Under the pieces are notes generated by a model. It saw only the letters and a program-made list of their open reading frames with translations. It did no database searches and was not told the origin of the DNA. DNA of 5,262 nt, taken from contig JASKJZ010000207.1 in the NCBI GenBank assembly GCA_030154385.1, forward strand, positions 1 to 5,262. The letters run 5' to 3'. Both the position numbers and the translations under genes were made by a program. This document shows, one piece after another, positions 1-4,532 of this stretch (the first letter of the stretch is position 1; each line of letters opens with the position of its first letter). Origin of the DNA: Clostridiales bacterium. Lineage in GTDB: Bacteria > Bacillota_A > Clostridia > Lachnospirales > Lachnospiraceae.

Positions 1-951
1 AATACCAGCAAGCAGCCAGTACAGCTAGCGGTACCAGTTGCCAAAGCAGATAAGATGGTAGAAAACCTGAAATCTTCTGCCGTTGAAAAAGCCACAGCAG
101 TTGTGACCGTAAACAAAGAATACTTAACGGATAATGATAAGGCAGTCGTATCGGAGGTAATAACAGACAAAGAAATTTTACAAGCATTGGCCGATGTCAA
201 AAAGACGCTGACCATTCAGGTGGCCGACGAAAAGGGAACCATCTATTATGCCTGGGAGTTAGACGGAGCACAGCTTGCAAAAGCAGGTGACGTAAACGAA
301 AATGTTAATCTTGCAGTCGCAGCTTCCTCTTCCAAGAACGATGAAGCAATGACAGCACTTATTAATAAGGACAGCAAAAACAAGGAAGGTCATATCCTCT
401 CTCTTGGAATAGCAAATGGTGTACCAGATGGTTCTTCCTTAACTGTAAACGCAGGCAAGCAGTTTGGAAGCAAGCCTTCACAAACAGTCTATGTATATCA
501 TGTAAATAGAGAAACGAATACACTGGACTCCATTGCACAGGTAAAACATAAGGTTTCAGAGGATGGATTTATACAAATGAATGTGAAATACGGAGATGAC
601 TATGTCGTACTCGACCATCCAGCAGCACCTCAAATCAAGCGTACTCTGACACAGCAGGTATCCGTATCGGACAGCAAGCTAAGTATAGAAAAGGGAAGCA
701 AGGATACCCTCTCTGTTACACTTCCAGAAATCATCAAGGTTGTAAAAACCTATAAGGAAGCAAAGGATATGTATGGAGATGAAATCATGCTGGCAAAGGT
801 AACCTATACAACAAGCAGCTCACGTATTGCAACGGTTGCAAAGGATGGTACCATCAAAGCAAAGAAGGCAGGAGTGGTAACCATTACAACCACCGTTCAA
901 TTACAAAATCACACCAAAAAGACCTTTACTACGACCGTAAAGGTAAAATAA
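1..951 (+). CDS. Secreted surface protein with C-terminal Ig-like (Big_2-type) domain, 5'-truncated by window edge
   Basis: The reading frame is open from base 1 to the TAA at 949-951, giving 316 visible residues; the true start and any signal peptide lie upstream. The ATG at 55 is internal and should not be taken as the start. The middle part, ending in a 'VYVYHVNRETNTLDSI' stretch and 'YGDDYVVL', resembles a beta-sandwich module common in clostridial surface proteins, in which a tyrosine-rich strand is followed by a 'G(Y/F)I.(M/V)...DYV' strand. The last ~95 residues are Ig-like: 'SRIATVAKDGTIKAKKAG' followed by 'VTITTTV' is the typical Big_2 pattern of a changing residue set, a K-x-G turn and a final strand. 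There is no LPXTG signal, transmembrane tail or S-layer domain, so release or non-covalent wall attachment is likely. It is followed by its own terminator and is not part of the downstream operon. Exact function unknown. Confidence 0.85.
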   Translation, partial: NTSKQPVQLAVPVAKADKMVENLKSSAVEKATAVVTVNKEYLTDNDKAVVSEVITDKEILQALADVKKTLTIQVADEKGTIYYAWELDGAQLAKAGDVNENVNLAVAASSSKNDEAMTALINKDSKNKEGHILSLGIANGVPDGSSLTVNAGKQFGSKPSQTVYVYHVNRETNTLDSIAQVKHKVSEDGFIQMNVKYGDDYVVLDHPAAPQIKRTLTQQVSVSDSKLSIEKGSKDTLSVTLPEIIKVVKTYKEAKDMYGDEIMLAKVTYTTSSSRIATVAKDGTIKAKKAGVVTITTTVQLQNHTKKTFTTTVKVK

Positions 952-961
952 AAAAATTAGC

Positions 962-1001
962 AGGCCGTCACTTTAATGGAGTGGCGGCCTATTGATTTTT
1001 T
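962..1001 (+). terminator. Rho-independent terminator of the surface-protein gene
   Basis: The arms 962-972 (AGGCCGTCACT) and 980-990 (AGTGGCGGCCT) form an 11-bp GC-rich stem with a single G-T wobble and a 7-nt loop. A T-rich tract (ATTGATTTTTTA) follows and an A-run lies before the stem. It sits 11 bases after the stop codon. Confidence 0.93.
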
Positions 1002-1020
1002 AGAAGCTTAATGATAAGAT
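992..1020 (+). promoter_or_regulatory. Predicted sigma-A promoter of the receiver-CheC-cyclase operon
   Basis: TTGATT (992-997), a 17-base spacer, then TAAGAT (1015-1020) preceded by TGA (1012-1014), which forms an extended -10. Both hexamers match consensus at four of six positions. The -35 overlaps the T-tract of the upstream terminator. The expected transcript start near 1027 would leave a leader of about 35 nt. Prediction by eye only. Confidence 0.55.
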
Positions 1021-1046
1021 GGTAAACGGTGACAAAAATGAGGATT

Positions 1047-1053
1047 AAGGAGA
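1047..1053 (+). promoter_or_regulatory. RBS that decides the receiver start
   Basis: AAGGAGA ends directly against the in-frame GTG at 1054, leaving no spacer, but is 9 bases before the ATG at 1063. This favours the ATG. Confidence 0.8.
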
Positions 1054-1062
1054 GTGAACAAG

Positions 1063-1440
1063 ATGAAAAAGGTACTAATTGTAGATGATTCGGTATTTTC
1101 TCAAAAGATGATTGCAATTCTTCTGCAAAAACATATCAAAGCGTTAGACATTCATTTTGCGAGCGATGGAGAAGAAGGACTTCGCGTCTACAAGGAAATC
1201 AACCCGGACTGGGTCTTTTTAGATTTACTCATGCCTAAGTTAAGCGGACAGGCACTGATTCCTTTGATTCATGCACATGATAAAGCAGCCAATATCATTG
1301 TCGTATCTGCCGATGTACAAAATACGGTGAAAGAAGAAGTAGAGGCATCGGGTATCCGAATGTTTTTAAACAAACCATTTACCGAAGAAAAAGTACAAGA
1401 GGTCGTTTCCCTCATAAAGGAGAGCGTACATGAAGGATGA
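1063..1440 (+). CDS. Stand-alone CheY-like response regulator receiver (REC) protein
   Basis: A 125-residue protein consisting of a single receiver domain with no output domain, the usual CheY/Spo0F length. Visible key residues are the acidic pair D8-D9 (in 'VLIVDDS'), phosphoacceptor D54 (in 'VFLDLLMP'), the switch Ser S82 (in 'IIVVSAD') and the invariant lysine K104 (in 'LNKPF'). All residues expected for aspartyl phosphorylation are present, so it should be active. It is the first gene of a three-gene operon, and its last 11 bases overlap the CheC gene, suggesting translational coupling. The likely role is as a phosphorylated messenger that CheC dephosphorylates. The partner kinase is not in the window. 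The start at 1063 is preferred over the GTG at 1054 because of RBS spacing. Which output it controls is inference; the neighbouring cyclase is the obvious candidate. Confidence 0.93.
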   Translation: MKKVLIVDDSVFSQKMIAILLQKHIKALDIHFASDGEEGLRVYKEINPDWVFLDLLMPKLSGQALIPLIHAHDKAANIIVVSADVQNTVKEEVEASGIRMFLNKPFTEEKVQEVVSLIKESVHEG

Positions 1441-2062
1441 CGCAATGATTTATGATATTTTAAAAGAGGTATTTAACATCAGCGTTGGGAAAGCAGCCAA
1501 GATGTTATCTGACATCGTAGACCAAAAAATTCGATTGCAGGTGCCAAAGGTAGAAATCATCGATACCTCTACACAAGAGCTAGAAGTAATCGAGTATTTA
1601 CCAGAGCGTATCAGGGGAGCCTTGATGGTATCCTCCATTTCTTTTGAAGAGAGCTTTACGGGGACTGCAAACCTCATATTTCCAGCGGATAAAATGAAGC
1701 AGTTCATCAAGCTTTGCATGCACGAGGAGGATGGCGACCAGGAAGAAATGGAGTTTCATGATATTGATTTTGATATCCTAAAAGAAATTGGGAACATCAT
1801 CTTAAATTGTATCATGGGCGAAACCGGGAACTTTTTGGAAATTAATTTTCATTATTCGCTTCCTGAGGTCAAAGTATTTCATCAAGAAACCTTTTACGAG
1901 ACCATAAAGAACAGTAAATATAAAAATATATTAGTACTATATATCACGTTTGTAATCGGAGACACCGAAATAGAAGGGGCGATTATTGTGGAACTGACTT
2001 TGGATTCCTTAAATGAGCTTCTTAGAAAAGTGGGACAGGCAGAGGAACGACTTTATGACTGA
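1430..2062 (+). CDS. cheC: CheC-family CheY-phosphate phosphatase
   Basis: The 210-residue length is typical of CheC. The family carries two pseudo-symmetric copies of a phosphatase motif D/S-x3-E-x2-N on long helices. Both are intact here: D9-E13-N16 (in 'YDILKEVFNISVGKAA') and D115-E119-N122 (in 'FDILKEIGNIILN'). The 'VPKVEII' segment after the first helix is also CheC-like. Known CheC proteins speed dephosphorylation of phospho-CheY, so the receiver encoded just upstream is the expected substrate. An AAAGGAGAG ribosome binding site (1416-1424) inside the receiver's 3' end supports the start. The 3' end overlaps the cyclase gene by 8 bases (ATGACTGA). No CheD, CheA or flagellar gene is nearby, so a role outside chemotaxis is likely. 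The family call is firm; the exact substrate is inferred. Confidence 0.9.
   Translation: MKDDAMIYDILKEVFNISVGKAAKMLSDIVDQKIRLQVPKVEIIDTSTQELEVIEYLPERIRGALMVSSISFEESFTGTANLIFPADKMKQFIKLCMHEEDGDQEEMEFHDIDFDILKEIGNIILNCIMGETGNFLEINFHYSLPEVKVFHQETFYETIKNSKYKNILVLYITFVIGDTEIEGAIIVELTLDSLNELLRKVGQAEERLYD
2042..2046 (+). promoter_or_regulatory. RBS that decides the cyclase start
   Basis: GAGGA is 8 bases before the ATG at 2055. The upstream in-frame ATG at 2013 has no comparable site and would overlap cheC by 50 bases. Confidence 0.65.
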
Positions 2063-2999
2063 AATGACATATCGGATACTAGACAGCATACATGAGGGGA
2101 TCATTATTATGGATCGCCAAATGAACATTATATATTGGAATCAACAAATGGAGCGGATTCAAAAAAGAGAAAAAAATCAGGTGCTAAATAAGAGTATTTT
2201 TGAGGCAATGCCTGCGTTTCAAAAAAAGTGCTTTCAAGATGCCTTAAAACAGGTGGGTGAAAATGGAGCCCTTCGCTTTTTTTCCGCGGCCATGCATCCG
2301 GAGTTGGTGCTAAATGGAGAATATTTTAATTTGAAAATCGAACGAATCAAGGACTGTGATGGAAAGCTGCTTCTTTTAGAGTTTACCAATGTCAGCAGTC
2401 AGATTTTACAGATTCAGGAGCTGAAAACCTATGTAAAAGACCTGATGCATGCCAATCAGGAGCTTCGGGAAAAAGAGCGTATCATCAAGGATTTGGCGTA
2501 TCATGATACGCTTACCAGAGTGGCAAACCGTACACTCTTTTATAAAATAGCCGATCACTGCATGATGGAGGCGAAACAAAACCAAAGTATCATGGGTCTT
2601 ATGTTTATTGATGTCAATAAATTTAAAAATATCAACGATACCTTTGGGCATGAGATTGGAGACCAGATTCTGGTGCGTGTAGCCGATATGCTGGTCAAAG
2701 CCACCAGAGAACAAGACATCGTAGCAAGATACGGCGGAGATGAGTTTCTTATTTTGCTTACTGACTTAAAAGATGTCATAAACTATGAAATCATCGCTTC
2801 TCGCATCATAAACTTTAAAAACAAGCCGCTCGTCATCGATGGAAATGAAATTCCGATTTCCCTCAGCATGGGAGTATCCTTTTACCCCTATGATGCAGAC
2901 AGCATCGATAAGCTTATCATAGAAGCCGATAAAGCGATGTATGTAGCCAAACGCATGGCAGGCGTCGACAACTGCTTTAGCAGTGTCTGTAATATGTAA
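2055..2999 (+). CDS. Soluble PAS-GGDEF diguanylate cyclase
   Basis: A 314-residue cytoplasmic protein with no signal peptide or membrane segment. Residues ~5-115 form a PAS sensor ('SIHEGIIIMDRQMNIIYWN' is a typical PAS start). Residues ~116-147 are a coiled-coil-like linker. The GGDEF domain runs from ~148 ('AYHDTLTRVANR') to ~305. The signature GGDEF is intact at 227-231, the metal-binding Asp lies in 'FIDVNKFKNIND' (D186), and the inhibitory I-site R-x-x-D (R218-D221, 'REQD') lies exactly five residues before GGDEF. It should therefore convert two GTP to cyclic-di-GMP with product inhibition. There is no EAL domain. It is the last gene of the operon and overlaps cheC by 8 bases. The PAS could bind a ligand or dock the receiver or CheC protein; the sequence does not show which. 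The start at 2055 is chosen from the RBS. Confidence 0.95.
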   Translation: MTEMTYRILDSIHEGIIIMDRQMNIIYWNQQMERIQKREKNQVLNKSIFEAMPAFQKKCFQDALKQVGENGALRFFSAAMHPELVLNGEYFNLKIERIKDCDGKLLLLEFTNVSSQILQIQELKTYVKDLMHANQELREKERIIKDLAYHDTLTRVANRTLFYKIADHCMMEAKQNQSIMGLMFIDVNKFKNINDTFGHEIGDQILVRVADMLVKATREQDIVARYGGDEFLILLTDLKDVINYEIIASRIINFKNKPLVIDGNEIPISLSMGVSFYPYDADSIDKLIIEADKAMYVAKRMAGVDNCFSSVCNM

Positions 3000-3007
3000 G
3001 GATACCA

Positions 3008-3062
3008 GGGTTCCAAAGTCATGTGCTTCATGCTTGCATGAAAGCACATGACCTTGGAACCC
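3008..3062 (+). other. Hairpin H1 of repeat copy 1
   Basis: A long stem pairs 3008-3032 with 3037-3062: GGGTTCCAA against TTGGAACCC, then GTCATGTGCTT against AAGCACATGAC, then CATG against CATG around a CTTG loop. The only defects are an A-C mismatch (3017/3053) and a bulged A (3041). No T-run follows, so it is not a standard terminator. Confidence 0.9.
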
Positions 3063-3065
3063 GCC

Positions 3066-3109
3066 AAAACATGAGAAGGGAGCCCGAAAGGGCGGAGTTC
3101 TCATGTTTT
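3066..3109 (+). other. Hairpin H2 of repeat copy 1, GNRA-type loop
   Basis: A perfect 12-bp outer stem (AAAACATGAGAA / TTCTCATGTTTT) leads to an internal loop GGGA/GGAG. Above it a 4-bp stem GCCC/GGGC is capped by GAAA, which is a GNRA tetraloop in RNA form. The GNRA cap suggests selection as RNA, although the copy 2 counterpart has lost the inner stem. Confidence 0.85.
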
Positions 3110-3110
3110 A

Positions 3111-3142
3111 GGATTGCGAGAGCACAGAGTGCGGAGCAATCC
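3111..3142 (+). other. Hairpin H3 of repeat copy 1, GA-rich internal loop
   Basis: Outer stem GGATTGC/GCAATCC, internal loop GAGA/GGA, inner stem GCAC/GTGC and loop AGA. The loop bases are kept unchanged in copy 2 while the outer stem changes C to U opposite G, which preserves pairing. This is the best conserved part of the element (34 of 42 bases over 3110-3151). Confidence 0.85.
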
Positions 3143-3160
3143 GTGGTATCCGAGGCAAGG

Positions 3161-3216
3161 CAGGAACCAAAGAAAGTGCTCATGCTTGCATGAAAGCACA
3201 TGACCTTGGAAACCTG
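3161..3216 (+). repeat. Partial extra copy of hairpin H1
   Basis: Bases 3181-3211 repeat 3029-3059 exactly (31 of 31). The surrounding bases still fold: CAGG/CCTG, an AA/AAA internal loop, CCAA/TTGG, then GTGCT/AGCAC and CATGC/GCATG around TT. This looks like a duplicated and partly rebuilt H1 arm next to copy 1. Confidence 0.85.
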
Positions 3217-3217
3217 T

Positions 3218-3276
3218 AGCACAAAAAAGGAAGGAAAAAAACTGAGCCTCAGTTTTTTTCCTTCCTTTTTTGTGCT
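3218..3276. terminator. 59-bp near-perfect palindrome, likely bidirectional terminator
   Basis: The arms 3218-3246 and 3248-3276 are perfect 29-base reverse complements around one central C. Each strand carries A-runs on the left and T-runs on the right (AAAAAAGG...AAAAAAACTGAG, mirrored). It lies between the converging cyclase operon and the minus-strand XRE gene, so it can end transcripts from both sides. It overlaps the last codons of the XRE gene. Confidence 0.8.
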
Positions 3277-3629
3277 GCACTCTGCGCTTTTAGAAACCTG
3301 GCATATGTAATCAGCTTATCAGCTTCTTCTCCTCTTGCGACCTCAAGCACCATCTGGAGATCCTTATTATTCGTAAGCTCCAAGCTAAGCTCCCTAAGCT
3401 CCTCGTTTAGAGAACCAGGAGAACTCGAAGGAGTATTTTTATCTCCGTGTATAAAATAATCTACATCAACACCGAAGTAGTCGGCAATAATGGTAAGCTT
3501 ATCAAGTTTAGGGGTACTAAGCCCTTTTTTCCAGGCACTAAAGATAGATTGTGCGATGTGGGTGTCCTTTGCCACCCGATAAGTTGTAACACCACGACTT
3601 TTTAATAAGACTTCAAAGTTTTGATACAT
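3249..3629 (-). CDS. XRE-family HTH transcriptional regulator, 126 aa
   Basis: The N-terminal ~60 residues are a Cro/C1-type helix-turn-helix: 'TYRVAKDTHIAQSIFSAWKKG', with the second (recognition) helix starting at 'AQSIFSAW', then 'TPKLDKLTIIADYFGVDVDYFI'. A serine/proline linker follows (~65-73), then a helical tail (~74-126, 'NEELRELSLEL', 'DLQMVLEVARGEEADKL') like the dimerisation tails of clostridial phage-type repressors. The ATG at 3629 has AGGAG (3640-3636) six bases upstream; a GTG at 3632 is a poorer alternative. The last residues (AQKRKEKN) and the stop are encoded inside the 59-bp palindrome. The gene and its control region lie between two inverted copies of the 152-bp element. 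It shares 34 of 60 N-terminal residues with the regulator at 4049. It probably represses its own overlapping promoters; targets unknown. Confidence 0.9.
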   Translation of the reverse strand: MYQNFEVLLKSRGVTTYRVAKDTHIAQSIFSAWKKGLSTPKLDKLTIIADYFGVDVDYFIHGDKNTPSSSPGSLNEELRELSLELTNNKDLQMVLEVARGEEADKLITYARFLKAQSAAQKRKEKN

Positions 3630-3635
3630 CACTAT

Positions 3636-3640
3636 CTCCT
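3636..3640 (-). promoter_or_regulatory. RBS of the minus-strand XRE gene
   Basis: AGGAG on the minus strand is six bases from the ATG at 3629 and only three from the GTG at 3632, so the ATG is preferred. Confidence 0.7.
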
Positions 3641-3660
3641 TTCAAAAGGAACAAAAGTTG

Positions 3661-3689
3661 TTGACTAATAAAAAAACATGTAGTAGTAT
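3661..3689 (+). promoter_or_regulatory. Predicted plus-strand promoter divergent from the XRE gene
   Basis: TTGACT (3661-3666), a 17-base spacer, then TAGTAT (3684-3689). On the minus strand a good -10 (TATACT, 3690-3685) overlaps it, but without a clear -35, so the XRE gene's own promoter probably lies here too. The plus-strand transcript would cross the antisense of repeat copy 2 and reach the XRE paralogue at 4049 after ~350 nt. Apart from the operator described separately, 3706-3781 shows nothing recognisable. Confidence 0.5.
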
Positions 3690-3703
3690 ATAAAAAGTAC
3701 TAC
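3683..3703. promoter_or_regulatory. Candidate XRE operator
   Basis: GTAGTA (3683-3688), nine bases, TACTAC (3698-3703): an inverted repeat overlapping the -10 boxes on both strands. A dyad in the divergent promoter of an XRE gene is the usual place for autoregulation. There is no second matching site to confirm it. Confidence 0.45.
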
Positions 3704-3786
3704 AAAATATGGAAGTAAAAAGATAAAATACTTCTGTAAAATTAAGTATTTATATGAGGTGAGCGTTATACGCTGTATTTTTACAA

Positions 3787-3938
3787 TGGTACCATAGATT
3801 GCTCCGCATCTTGTGCTCTCACAATCCTAAAGCATTTGAAATCCGTCTTATTCAGGAAAATTTCATATGTTTTTGTGGGTTATACGGTTATGTTTTTTCA
3901 TGTAAATTGGAAACACATGCCTTCAAACCGTGATATCA
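3787..3938 (-). repeat. 152-bp folded repeat element, copy 2 (inverted, diverged)
   Basis: Read on the minus strand, it aligns with copy 1 from end to end at the same length. Its ends TGATATCA and TGGTACCA still pair (one G-T, one mismatch), and the stem extends five more bases (TACAA 3782-3786 with TTGTA 3939-3943). The H3 region matches at 34 of 42 bases. The H1 right arm (3878-3903) matches at 19 of 26. H1 and H2 stems persist with mismatches, but the inner H2 stem and GNRA loop are lost. It lies upstream of the minus-strand XRE promoter and points toward that gene, as does copy 1 from the other side. It is apparently an older, decaying copy. Confidence 0.8.
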
Positions 3939-3997
3939 TTGTATCACAAACCCGAAGTATTAACAACAAAAGAATTGCAACAGGGAGTATCAAATTA

Positions 3998-4017
3998 CCA
4001 ATCTGTATTGGCAGATT
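3998..4017 (+). promoter_or_regulatory. Two mutually exclusive small hairpins in the leader of the second XRE gene
   Basis: CCAAT (3998-4002) can pair with ATTGG (4007-4011). Alternatively AATCTG (4000-4005) can pair with CAGATT (4012-4017). The two share bases, so only one forms at a time. The set may equally be a DNA dyad for XRE binding. The rest of 3944-4048 holds only the RBS. Confidence 0.35.
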
Positions 4018-4034
4018 AGTGGATGAATTATGCG

Positions 4035-4041
4035 AAAGGGG
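4035..4041 (+). promoter_or_regulatory. RBS of the second XRE gene
   Basis: AAAGGGG is seven bases before the ATG at 4049. It fixes the short 73-codon reading over an open frame that extends back to 3836. Confidence 0.7.
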
Positions 4042-4048
4042 ATATGCT

Positions 4049-4270
4049 ATGTATCAAAAGTTTCGAAAATTGATTGATGAAAGGGGCATTACTGCGTATC
4101 GGGTATCGATGGATACGGGCATTGCACAATCTTGTCTCAGTGACTGGAAAAATGGCAGAAGTAAACCTAAAATTGACAAGCTGATTATTTTGGCAGATTA
4201 TCTGGGGGTACCACTTGAGGATTTGATTGATCGAAGGGACAAAACAGAAGTCAAGGGGGAGAATGGATGA
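4049..4270 (+). CDS. Short XRE-family HTH regulator, 73 aa
   Basis: It consists almost entirely of a Cro/C1-type DNA-binding domain: 'AYRVSMDTGIAQSCLSDWKN' and 'KPKIDKLIILADYLGV', ending in a short charged tail. It aligns with the first ~60 residues of the minus-strand regulator at 34 of 60 positions, including the opening MYQ-F, but lacks that protein's linker and helical tail. The frame is open back to 3836, but the extra 71 codons lie in repeat copy 2 and its flank, have no plausible domain, and are bypassed by the RBS at 4035. It could be a Cro-like partner of the larger repressor or a truncated duplicate. It is likely co-controlled from the promoter near 3661. Confidence 0.85.
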   Translation: MYQKFRKLIDERGITAYRVSMDTGIAQSCLSDWKNGRSKPKIDKLIILADYLGVPLEDLIDRRDKTEVKGENG

Positions 4271-4351
4271 ATGGTCAGTTTAATATGGCATAATATAGAA
4301 AATATAATTGCGATAGCAAAACAAATATTTTGATTGCGCAAACTTCAAGAT

Positions 4352-4368
4352 ATGGTAAATTATACCAT
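4352..4368. promoter_or_regulatory. AT-rich dyad, possible operator
   Basis: ATGGTA (4352-4357), five bases, TACCAT (4363-4368). It lies 82 bases after the second XRE gene and ~165 before the Big_2 gene. The same half-sites, abutted, occur as ATGGTACCAT at 3786-3795, but there they belong to the end of repeat copy 2. Confidence 0.3.
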
Positions 4369-4453
4369 GGCACTTGGAAAAAAGAAAAGTGCACGAGAAC
4401 AGAAGGAAAAAAATGTCGATTTTTATGAAAAATGGAAAATCTTAATTTTATGA
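4367..4453 (+). CDS. Doubtful 28-aa lysine-rich small ORF
   Basis: ATG at 4367 to TGA at 4451-4453, encoding a charged peptide beginning MALGKKKSAREQKEKN and ending in a hydrophobic turn. The composition is protein-like, but no good Shine-Dalgarno is visible, and the ATG lies in the 4352-4368 dyad. It may be a chance frame. The rest of 4271-4454 is AT-rich with nothing recognisable. Confidence 0.15.
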   Translation: MALGKKKSAREQKEKNVDFYEKWKILIL

Positions 4454-4454
4454 C

Positions 4455-4483
4455 TTGAAAATGCCATAAAAAGGGGATACAAT
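4455..4483 (+). promoter_or_regulatory. Sigma-A promoter of the Big_2 secreted-protein gene
   Basis: TTGAAA (4455-4460), a 17-base spacer, then TACAAT (4478-4483): near-consensus boxes at ideal spacing. The transcript should start near 4490, leaving a ~43-nt leader that contains AGGAGG (4521-4526), six bases before the ATG at 4533. Confidence 0.75.
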
Positions 4484-4532
4484 GTTAAGAAGAAAAATAT
4501 GAAAAATTTTTTATGAAAATAGGAGGAGTTAA

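Larger units (their letters stand above)
3000..3151 (+). repeat. 152-bp folded repeat element, copy 1
   Basis: It begins on the base after the cyclase stop codon. The terminal inverted repeats GGATACCA (3000-3007) and TGGTATCC (3144-3151) are perfectly complementary. They enclose three consecutive hairpins at 3008-3062, 3066-3109 and 3111-3142, so that nearly every base is in a stem, giving a four-way-junction (cruciform-like) layout. A diverged copy of identical length lies inverted at 3787-3938. It could be a miniature non-autonomous mobile element, since its ends are inverted repeats, or a structured RNA in the 3' UTR of the operon. No target-site duplication was seen and no coding capacity is apparent. 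I do not recognise the family. Confidence 0.85.

Noticed and set aside
1054..1062. GTG start for the receiver
   Set aside because: The Shine-Dalgarno sequence abuts it with no spacer; the ATG at 1063 has proper spacing and starts at the usual receiver N-terminus.
1450..1719. Minus-strand 89-codon frame
   Set aside because: Antisense to the CheC phosphatase gene, whose motifs are intact.
2013..2054. Upstream ATG for the cyclase
   Set aside because: It would add 14 residues with no PAS homology, overlap cheC by 50 bases and lack an RBS.
3000..3216. CRISPR array or tRNA/rRNA cluster
   Set aside because: There are no regularly spaced short repeats, and the hairpins do not form a cloverleaf with conserved tRNA bases.
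2406..3222. Several minus-strand open frames of 64-112 codons across the cyclase gene and repeat copy 1
   Set aside because: They are antisense to the conserved PAS-GGDEF gene or made of hairpin DNA, with no domain features or RBS.
3000..3938. Invertible promoter switch between the inverted repeats
   Set aside because: The copies are too diverged for efficient homologous inversion and no invertase gene is present; the geometry alone is not enough.
3836..4048. N-terminal extension of the second XRE protein to 144 residues
   Set aside because: The extra codons lie within repeat copy 2 and its flank, show no domain, and the strong RBS at 4035 points to the ATG at 4049.
4263..4333. Tiny ORFs starting at ATG 4263 (6 codons) and 4271 (20 codons)
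   Set aside because: Very short and hydrophobic or random in composition, overlapping the stop of the XRE gene; no supporting evidence.
4271..4532. Cyclic-di-GMP riboswitch upstream of the Big_2 gene
   Set aside because: The GEMM-type conserved core and paired stems were looked for and not found; the leader after the predicted promoter is only ~43 nt.
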